Made by a program: the position numbers and the translations under genes. Shown here piece by piece: positions 6,954 through 11,352 of a stretch of 11,352 bases of DNA; the first letter of the stretch is position 1, and every line of letters starts with the position of its first letter. The notes beneath the pieces were generated by a model. That model did no database searches and was not told the DNA's origin. It worked only from the letters and a program-made list of their open reading frames with translations. The stretch is from Lachnospiraceae bacterium (GTDB lineage: Bacteria; Bacillota; Clostridia; Lachnospirales; Lachnospiraceae): assembly GCA_900754855.1 (NCBI GenBank), contig CAAEEI010000022.1, positions 1-11,352 of the forward strand, read 5' to 3'.

Positions 6954-8158
6954 AGGCTGTCTCCTTCGTCATTGAGAATTTCCATCAGAAGAGAAAAGGT
7001 TTCTTCATCCATCTCTGTCTGAAATTTTTTGCGATAATAATTGCGTACAAGTACTTCAAAAGGAAGATCTTCCATCTGCCCGGAATGAACGCCGGGGTTC
7101 TCTTCGGATAAAACAGGACGAATGGACAGAATATCCGCTTTTAATCTTTTCATGGTTTTGATTTCTTCCTCATGAATGTAATGATCACTTTTGATTTCCA
7201 GATATACCCAGGAATCTTTTTCTTTTTCCCGTTCGCACCGGGCAATGGCCTCTTCTACACTGTCGCATTTCCAGAGTTCAATGGGTTTATACACGGGGAT
7301 GGGGATTTCTTTAATCTGGCAGGGGCCGTTTGCCGTCAGTGTAATGGACAGAACCTGATTGCAAAAGGAAACCTCCCGCTGATTATAATGGAGCGGAGAG
7401 CCGCTGTAACGGGCATTGTTTTTTCCTGGTACTTTCTGCGGTTTATGAATATGCCCAAGGGCGATATAGTCGGCTTCTTCGGGGAAAATATCACCGGGAA
7501 GAAGATAGCTGCCCCCCAATTGCACACTGCGTTCAGAACCATCACCGTCGGTGTTTAACACGAAAAGATGGCTCATGACCAGACGAATGGCATCCTCTTC
7601 AAAGTGTCTGGACAGATCGGAAAAAAGATGGCGCATGCGCCGGGTGTAAGCGTCAGCGTTCTCTTCATCTTTACCGGTATGTTCCAGATACAGTTCCCCC
7701 AGTCGCTTTTCACTGGGAAAGGGAACGAGAAGCAGATTTACTTTTTCTCCATGGATGGTGGCATGAATATAGCCGGGACCGCTTTGGGTAATCTCGTTTT
7801 GGCCGTAGGCGCCGACGGGAATGACGGTGTTTGGCGTACCGGCCATGACGATGCCGTGCTCTCTGGCCAGAGGACCGGATGCGGTGAGCCGGTCTGGATT
7901 ATCATGATTGCCGGAAATGATGACGATCATGCAGGCGCCATGCCGGGAAAGTTGTTTTAACGTATCATAAAATAACTGTTCGGCCATGGCCGGCGGATTA
8001 TAATTATCATAAATATCACCGGCAATTAAAATAAGATCGGCCTTTTCTTTCCGGCAGATGTCTGTAAAATCCTGAAGAAATTTTTTTTGTTCCGGCAGCC
8101 GGCTGTGTCCTTCAAGATTTTTGCCCAGATGCCAGTCGGCTGTATGTATGATTTTCAT
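6950..8158 (-). CDS. sbcD: Exonuclease SbcD, Mre11-like nuclease subunit of SbcCD
   Basis: This 402-aa calcineurin-type metallophosphoesterase provides the nuclease active site of SbcCD. All phosphodiesterase motifs are visible: D8 and H10 (HTADWHLGK), D48 (AGDIYDN), N84-H85 (SGNHDNP), H197 (MSHLF), and H236/H238 (ALGHIHKPQ). The C-terminal part after about residue 280 is the capping/SbcC-interaction region. I chose the ATG at 8158 because the family N-terminus MKIIHTADWHLG starts there and an AGAAGG ribosome site precedes it. The in-frame ATG at 8194 has no ribosome site and overlaps the probable promoter. Its stop codon overlaps the sbcC start (ATGA). It is the first gene of a leftward sbcD-sbcC operon. 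Confidence 0.97.
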   Translation of the reverse strand: MKIIHTADWHLGKNLEGHSRLPEQKKFLQDFTDICRKEKADLILIAGDIYDNYNPPAMAEQLFYDTLKQLSRHGACMIVIISGNHDNPDRLTASGPLAREHGIVMAGTPNTVIPVGAYGQNEITQSGPGYIHATIHGEKVNLLLVPFPSEKRLGELYLEHTGKDEENADAYTRRMRHLFSDLSRHFEEDAIRLVMSHLFVLNTDGDGSERSVQLGGSYLLPGDIFPEEADYIALGHIHKPQKVPGKNNARYSGSPLHYNQREVSFCNQVLSITLTANGPCQIKEIPIPVYKPIELWKCDSVEEAIARCEREKEKDSWVYLEIKSDHYIHEEEIKTMKRLKADILSIRPVLSEENPGVHSGQMEDLPFEVLVRNYYRKKFQTEMDEETFSLLMEILNDEGDSL

Positions 8159-8189
8159 GGCAGACCTTCTTTCTAAAAATTCTTCTGTA

Positions 8190-8198
8190 ATCATAACA
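8190..8198 (-). promoter_or_regulatory. Probable sbcDC promoter, extended -10
   Basis: On the minus strand TGTTATGAT (TGn plus TATGAT) lies about 31 bases upstream of the sbcD ATG. No good -35 is seen at 17 bases. The predicted leader is about 25 bases, enough for the AGAAGG ribosome site. The element overlaps the alternative upstream ATG at 8194. Confidence 0.45.
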
Positions 8199-8235
8199 TA
8201 ATCGGCGGCAAAAGGTGAGGGGGAAAGAATTGTTT

Positions 8236-8264
8236 TTGTAAAAAAAGAAGATCTGTGCTATGAT
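8236..8264 (+). promoter_or_regulatory. Probable promoter of the small 84-aa gene
   Basis: TTGTAA (8236-8241), a 17-base spacer and TATGAT (8259-8264) preceded by TGC form a good sigma-A-type promoter with an extended -10. It diverges from the sbcDC promoter; the two -10 elements are about 60 bases apart. Transcription would start near 8271, just before the palindrome at 8283. Confidence 0.6.
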
Positions 8265-8282
8265 GGCTGTTGTGTGAAAAAA

Positions 8283-8298
8283 GTTTCCTGCAGGAAAC
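8283..8298. promoter_or_regulatory. Perfect 16-bp palindrome, candidate operator
   Basis: GTTTCCTGCAGGAAAC is a perfect palindrome with no spacer, at about +12 to +27 of the rightward promoter. That is a position typical of a repressor operator that blocks elongation or promoter clearance. It cannot form a hairpin loop without breaking central pairs, so DNA-dimer recognition is the likelier reading. It shares TTTCCTG/CAGGAAA with 3534-3558. Confidence 0.5.
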
Positions 8299-8337
8299 GA
8301 AGAAAATGGTCACGAAGAGAAAAACAGGGGAGAAAAT

Positions 8338-8592
8338 ATGGAACATATACTGGATATTGAAACGACGCTGTTCCGGCAGATTCAGGAACATGAAACGGTG
8401 GAGATGGAGCTTCCTTCCCGGGGCGAAGGAAGGGAAATCAAACCGATGGATACGCTCAAGCTTTACCATCCGGGAGAGGAGATCGAAGCGCTGCGCATCG
8501 AAGTGGAAAGTGTGGAAAAGAGGGGGGAGAACGGAGAAAAAGAACCGGATAGAATACGGTTTACCCTTCTGGAGTGGATGTTTCAGATATAG
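8338..8592 (+). CDS. Small acidic protein of unknown function (84 aa)
   Basis: I do not recognise this protein with confidence. It is 84 aa, Glu-rich, with no signal peptide, membrane segment or cysteine. It runs MEHILDIETTLF..., then a segment REIKPMDTLKLY at about 32-43, an alternating hydrophobic strand ALRIEVESVEK (51-61), a charged loop, and IRFTLLEWMF at the end. The pattern 'R-x-IK-x-x-D-x-(hydrophobic)... followed by a VxVxxV strand' resembles the core of ASCH/PUA-like beta-barrels, but that is inference from pattern only. GGGGAG sits five bases before the ATG. It has a good promoter (8236-8264) with a palindrome between promoter and gene, and is divergent from sbcD. Coding status is supported by the ribosome site and promoter, not by a known family. 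Confidence 0.7.
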   Translation: MEHILDIETTLFRQIQEHETVEMELPSRGEGREIKPMDTLKLYHPGEEIEALRIEVESVEKRGENGEKEPDRIRFTLLEWMFQI

Positions 8593-8598
8593 AAGCGG

Positions 8599-8628
8599 CG
8601 GGATATGCATGTAATCCCGGCAGTTTTT
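8599..8628 (+). terminator. Weak hairpin plus T5 after the small gene
   Basis: CGGGAT (8599-8604) pairs with ATCCCG (8614-8619), followed after four bases by five T. The stem is only six pairs and the T-run is short and displaced, so it is at most a partial terminator. Read-through could supply transcription of the permease gene, for which no clear promoter is seen. Confidence 0.3.
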
Positions 8629-8670
8629 AAGGGCAGGCGGCCCGGTATCGTAACAAAAGAAAAAAGAGAA

Positions 8671-8708
8671 GAGATAAGAGGAAAAACAAGAGATAAGAGA
8701 AAAAACAA
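8671..8708. repeat. 19-bp tandem repeat in a polypurine spacer
   Basis: GAGATAAGAGGAAAAACAA (8671-8689) is repeated directly at 8690-8708 with one G-to-A change, and a degraded third start follows at 8709. The whole spacer from about 8653 to 8740 is almost pure A/G on the plus strand. It runs straight into the AGGAG ribosome site (8731-8735) of the permease gene, so it forms that gene's leader. Confidence 0.8.
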
Positions 8709-8739
8709 GAGAGAACAAAGAAAAAGAAAGAGGAGAAAG

Positions 8740-9676
8740 ATGAAAAAAGAAACAATGCAAAAAACAGCGGTCGTGTGGTTTTTGGCCATGATCTGCTGTC
8801 TGTTGTGGGGAAGCGCGTTTCCCTGTGTGAAAATCGGATATGATCTGTTTCGGATTGAGGCGTCAGATACCGCCTCGCAGATTGTGTTTGCCGGCAACCG
8901 TTTTTTTCTGGCCGGTATTCTTGCCCTGCTTTTTGGCAGTGCAATGCAGAAAAGATGGCTGGTGCCGAAAAAGAAAGATTTGCCAAAAATCGGAGTATTG
9001 TCTGTGTTCCAGACAATCATTCAGTATTTGTTTTTTTTATGTGGGACTTGCCCATACTACCGGGGTAAAATCTTCGATTATAGAAGCTGCCAATGTGTTT
9101 ATTGCCATATTGATTGCCAGCCTGCTGTTTCATCAGGAAAAACTGACCAGACAGAAAATGCTTGGCTGCGCCATAGGATTTGCCGGGGTAGTGCTCATTA
9201 ATCTGGGCGGTGGAGGCATGGACATGAGTTTTCACTGGAACGGAGAGTTTTTTATTCTTCTTTCTACCATTGCCTATGCGGTTTCTTCTGTGTTTATCAA
9301 GCGATATGGACAGGATGCAGATCCGGTTTTACTGAGCGGATGGCAGTTTTGTCTGGGAGGACTGGTGATGACGATCGTGGGAAAAATCATGGGAGGAACC
9401 CTGATTTTTCATGAACTGGCCTGCTGGCCGCTGTTGCTGTACATGGCGTTCATCTCATCGGTTGCCTACAGCCTGTGGGCAATATTGCTGAAATATAATC
9501 CGGTATCCAAAGTCACGGTCTTTGGTTTTATGAATCCGGTGTTTGGCGTGATTTTATCGGCGGTTTTATTAAAAGAAAATGGTCAGGCATTTTCTTTACG
9601 TGGCCTGACCTCTCTTGTGTTGGTATGTATAGGAATCTACATGGTGAACCGATGTGAATCCGCTGAGGAAAAATAA
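8740..9676 (+). pseudogene. EamA/DMT-family permease with a frameshift at a T8 run
   Basis: Two overlapping frames together encode one drug/metabolite-transporter-superfamily (EamA) membrane protein of about 311 aa with ten predicted membrane helices. The first part (8740 to about 9036) has the typical start AVVWFLAMICCLLWGSAFP. The second part (about 9038 to 9676) continues YVGLAHTTGVKSSIIEAANV and ends in helix ten, CIGIYMVNR. The join is at a run of eight T (9031-9038). Removing one T restores QYLFFYVGLAHTTG, the expected third-helix sequence. As read, translation stops at 9201 after 153 residues, leaving three helices. Start choice: AGGAG at 8731-8735 and an ATG at 8740; ATG 8755 is an alternative. 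The substrate is unknown. The cause may be a mutation, phase variation by slippage, or a sequencing error, and the sequence alone cannot decide. The rest of the gene is intact, which argues against old decay. Confidence 0.85.
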
Positions 9677-9677
9677 A

Positions 9678-10229
9678 TCATGGTTGATTTCTGAGCATAT
9701 ATAAATAAGAATAACGGGTAGTTTCCCTGAGGGAATAATCGAGATCATGTAAGATGGTCTCGATTTTTTTTAAGGCTTCCGGCCGCTGCTCTTCGGTTTC
9801 GACCAGTATTTCCAGTTCCAGAAAAGAACCAAGGCCTTCCACCTGATCCACGCAGGCGGTGATGGCCTCTTTATGGTAATATTGCCGCAGTTTATTTACG
9901 GGAGAAAGCTCTGTATACCCGAGACAGCGCAGAATATTCCGACAGACTTCGCTGTCTTCGATCGCTGTTTCCAGTTCTTTTCTGGTGGTTGATACCGTAT
10001 CCAGCTTCGGTCCCTTGTAGGTGAGAAAGGAACTGGAGGAAGCGGTAGAATAATTTTCGCTGGTGCGAATACGCAAAGCCTCATCGGTATGCATAAAATC
10101 ATGTTCTGGACTGGTAAAATAAATGTCCGACTCCCGGATAAGGTTTCCGGCGGTAAATCCTGAGGCAACCAGTCCATGCTCGATGGTGGATCTGCGATGA
10201 ACGGGCAGTTTGATTTCTACTTCAATCAT
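9678..10229 (-). CDS. CYTH-domain protein, class IV adenylate cyclase-like
   Basis: This 183-aa protein is a CYTH (CyaB/thiamine triphosphatase) family member with the defining ExExK at residues 3-7 (EVEIK). It also has the expected charged positions lining the phosphate tunnel: D35-x-Y, ALRIR (R53, R55), YKGPK (K72), R83/E85, NKLRQ (K113, R115), D128 and LELEI (E138, E140). CYTH enzymes act on nucleoside or thiamine triphosphates or inorganic polyphosphate. The sequence is closest in pattern to CyaB-type 'class IV adenylate cyclase' annotations, but cAMP synthesis is unproven for most such bacterial proteins. I chose the ATG at 10229 because the ExExK motif follows directly and AGGAG lies eight bases upstream; the ATG at 10304 would overlap the preceding gene. 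It is the last gene of a leftward set of three, with its stop one base from the convergent permease stop. Confidence 0.88.
   Translation of the reverse strand: MIEVEIKLPVHRRSTIEHGLVASGFTAGNLIRESDIYFTSPEHDFMHTDEALRIRTSENYSTASSSSFLTYKGPKLDTVSTTRKELETAIEDSEVCRNILRCLGYTELSPVNKLRQYYHKEAITACVDQVEGLGSFLELEILVETEEQRPEALKKIETILHDLDYSLRETTRYSYLYMLRNQP
9737..9771 (+). terminator. Intrinsic terminator of the permease gene inside the CYTH gene
   Basis: AATCGAGATC (9737-9746) and GGTCTCGATT (9756-9765) form a 10-bp stem with one G-U pair and a 9-base loop, followed by an unbroken T8 (9764-9771). It lies 61 bases after the permease stop codon and within the C-terminal coding region of the CYTH gene on the other strand, where it encodes KKIETILHDLDYS. 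A second small hairpin, TTCCC-TGA-GGGAA, sits just before it at 9723-9735. Confidence 0.82.
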
Positions 10230-10272
10230 AATACATTCTCCTGAAAATAATGATAGTAAGCGGTCTTTCTTT

Positions 10273-10728
10273 TTACCGGGAAAGATCCGGGAAAAAATCT
10301 TCAAGAATAGAGCAGGCGTCTTCGACCATTTTCAGACAGGGACGGGTTTTATAGTATTCCTCTGTCCGGTCGGAAGGACGGGCGCTTTTTTCTGCCTGAC
10401 GAAGACCAAGAAGAGTCTGGCAGGTGATAGAATGATTTTTTTCCCGAAAGGCGTCCGCCATGGCGCGTACTGTTTCGTAATTTTTACGCTTTCCCTCCTG
10501 ATCGCCCGCAGTGACGGAGCCGGTTTTTAATCCGGCGATGATGAACATCCCGCAGACGGCGCCGCAGGTTTTTCGCATTCGTCCAATACCTGCGCCGAAG
10601 GAAGCAGACATGCGGAGCATGGTTTCCGGTTCTATCCCAAAAGCGTCTGCATAGGCGGCGGCAACGGACTGTGCACAATTATATCCTGCCAGGAATAACT
10701 CTCTGGCTTTTTCTTTTCGTTTGGACAT
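10273..10728 (-). CDS. C_GCAxxG_C_C family putative redox protein
   Basis: This 151-aa protein matches the family named for its cysteine pattern C_GCAxxG_C_C, common in anaerobic Firmicutes and annotated only as putative redox-active. Visible in order: GYNCAQSV with C18, GAGIGRMRKTCGAVCG with C55 and C59, an ITCQ.LLG motif with C103, RPCLKMV with C131, and C139 (EDAC). All six cysteines of the motif region are present. The length is usual for the family. It appears cytoplasmic: no signal peptide and only a short hydrophobic patch after C59. A purine-rich AAAGGA ribosome site precedes the ATG at 10728. The CYTH gene starts 43 bases after its stop codon and the unknown gene ends 47 bases before its start, so co-transcription is likely. 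The substrate or metal/disulfide role is not known. Confidence 0.9.
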   Translation of the reverse strand: MSKRKEKARELFLAGYNCAQSVAAAYADAFGIEPETMLRMSASFGAGIGRMRKTCGAVCGMFIIAGLKTGSVTAGDQEGKRKNYETVRAMADAFREKNHSITCQTLLGLRQAEKSARPSDRTEEYYKTRPCLKMVEDACSILEDFFPDLSR

Positions 10729-10744
10729 TTCTTTTCCTTTCTGT

Positions 10745-10782
10745 GAAGCAGCTAATCTATTTTGAAGCGGCCAATCTATTTT
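10745..10782. repeat. 19-bp imperfect tandem repeat across a stop codon
   Basis: GAAGCAGCTAATCTATTTT (10745-10763) is followed directly by GAAGCGGCCAATCTATTTT (10764-10782), with two differences. The minus-strand TAG stop of the upstream gene (10776-10778) lies in the second unit. The first unit carries the same AAAATAG context in the intergenic gap, so the duplication copied the gene's stop region. Confidence 0.82.
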
Positions 10783-11352
10783 TCCAGATAATCGGTCAGA
10801 TCAAAGGTGTAATTTTTACCGAAATATTTTTTGGTTTTCCATTTTAAACGATTCTCTTTCAGGGTAAAAGGAATGCGAAGGCCTTCTTTGTTTTCCTTAT
10901 CCAGCTTACGGAAGGTCTGATAGAGGGCGGAATGTTTATCGGCAGTTTTTTTGCTGGCTTGTTTATCCAGTTTAAAGATGATGGCCTTGCCGCCTTCATC
11001 AATGACGATCTGTCCGCGAATGCTGTTTTTTGTGTCGGTTTTCTCCTGTGGATCATCAGAAATCACAAGATACAGTCTGCCGCTTTCCTCATCGGTGGAG
11101 AAATGGCAGAAATGACGGGTGTCGTCGAAAACCCAGTAAAAACAGGTGTTATTGAGATAATAAGCAGTACTGGAAGTATTCGTATCGTAGATCACATGGT
11201 TATAAAAAGAGAGCGTCTGTCCTTCATAAGTCATATGGAGAGCTTCATTGGAAGAAGAAAGCTCCAGCGTGATCTGGGATAATCCTTCCGGCAGGGAAGA
11301 AAACATTTCCGGTAAGCGCATATGGTCATTTTTACGGGTAAAAAAGGTAAAC
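10776..11352 (-). CDS. Unknown protein, 5' part cut by the window edge
   Basis: I do not recognise this protein. The reading frame is open from the TAG at 10776 to the window edge with no stop. The first ATG in frame (11321) has no Shine-Dalgarno and is preceded by in-frame sequence (FTFFTRKNDH), so the gene most likely begins outside the window. At least 191 residues are visible. They are rich in alternating strand-like segments (EALHMTYEGQTLSFYNHVIY, TAYYLNNTCFYWVFDD, GRLYLVISDD) and end in a lysine-rich tail (LKWKTKKYFGKNYTFDLTDY). No membrane segment, signal peptide or known catalytic motif is seen. This suggests a mainly beta, soluble protein. It sits 47 bases upstream of the C_GCAxxG_C_C gene in the same direction and is probably in one operon with it and the CYTH gene. 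Confidence 0.75.
   Translation of the reverse strand, partial: FTFFTRKNDHMRLPEMFSSLPEGLSQITLELSSSNEALHMTYEGQTLSFYNHVIYDTNTSSTAYYLNNTCFYWVFDDTRHFCHFSTDEESGRLYLVISDDPQEKTDTKNSIRGQIVIDEGGKAIIFKLDKQASKKTADKHSALYQTFRKLDKENKEGLRIPFTLKENRLKWKTKKYFGKNYTFDLTDYLEK

Noticed and set aside
3648..8158. sbcDC as part of a defence or mobile island
   Set aside because: SbcCD is widespread in bacterial chromosomes, and no nuclease, methylase, integrase, transposase or toxin-antitoxin partner is present nearby.
8159..8194. Upstream in-frame ATG for sbcD at 8194
   Set aside because: It has no Shine-Dalgarno and overlaps a probable extended -10 element. The nuclease N-terminus starts at 8158.
3534..8298. Helical-phase spacing of the TTTCCTG/CAGGAAA arms as proof of one regulator
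   Set aside because: Gaps of 0 and 11 bases would fit one turn, but the third copy has a gap of 8 and lies in coding sequence where CAG/GAA codons are common, so chance is not excluded.
8191..8760. 189-aa minus-strand frame rich in Phe, Leu and Ser
   Set aside because: It is the complement of the polypurine leader and of the small plus-strand gene. Its hydrophobic look comes from T/C-rich codons, not from a real membrane protein.
8583..9020. Minus-strand frames of 145 and 129 aa over the start of the permease
   Set aside because: They are antisense to a recognisable EamA N-terminus, and their Phe/Leu/Ser runs derive from the purine tract.
10230..10304. Upstream in-frame ATG for the CYTH gene at 10304
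   Set aside because: It would overlap the end of the preceding gene, and the ExExK motif normally lies at the very N-terminus, as it does from 10229.
1..11352. CRISPR array, tRNA, rRNA, insertion sequence or riboswitch
   Set aside because: The repeats seen are two-copy tandem duplications without spacers. No terminal inverted repeats, transposase, clover-leaf or recognisable aptamer pattern was found by eye.

Overview
The window looks like a chromosomal housekeeping segment of a low-to-mid GC Gram-positive anaerobe, most likely a clostridial Lachnospiraceae-type bacterium. This rests on the gene content (phosphotransacetylase, NAD-dependent glycerol dehydrogenase, a C_GCAxxG_C_C redox protein, an SH3b-NlpC/P60 secreted hydrolase), on strong purine-rich Shine-Dalgarno sites (GGAGGAG, AAGGAG) and on T-rich intrinsic terminators. 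The genus is not resolvable from the sequence alone. I see no tRNA, rRNA, CRISPR array, insertion sequence or phage gene, and no gene-free stretch over 300 bases.

Layout. (1) Positions 39-2329, plus strand: pta (acetyl-CoA/acetyl-phosphate interconversion), then gldA (glycerol/dihydroxyacetone, NAD+) after a 233-base AT-rich gap holding an extended -10 promoter, a short palindrome and a leader stem-loop. (2) Positions 2330-2586: two intrinsic terminators of opposite polarity, one closing gldA and one closing the convergent gene, with a 13-bp tandem duplication between them. (3) Positions 2587-8158, minus strand: sbcD-sbcC (DNA-end and hairpin-processing nuclease), overlapping by ATGA, followed by a secreted SH3b-SH3b-NlpC/P60 cell-wall hydrolase with its own leader inverted repeat. 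(4) Positions 8159-8337: a divergent promoter region between sbcD and a small unknown 84-aa gene, with a perfect 16-bp palindrome just downstream of the rightward promoter. (5) Positions 8338-9676, plus strand: the small gene, a polypurine spacer with a 19-bp tandem repeat, then an EamA/DMT-family permease whose frame is broken by one extra T in a T8 run. (6) Positions 9678-11352, minus strand: an apparent three-gene operon, in transcription order an unknown protein cut by the window edge, a C_GCAxxG_C_C cysteine-rich protein, and a CYTH (class IV adenylate cyclase-like) protein. The permease and CYTH genes converge with one base between their stop codons, and the permease terminator lies inside the CYTH coding region.

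The genes do not form an obvious single system. pta and gldA are both fermentative-metabolism enzymes but probably have separate promoters. sbcDC is a self-contained repair operon. I found no convincing undescribed defence or mobile system. The points most worth a second look are the homopolymer frameshift in the permease, the TTTCCTG/CAGGAAA inverted repeats near both ends of sbcDC, the terminator embedded in the CYTH gene and the uncharacterised small proteins.
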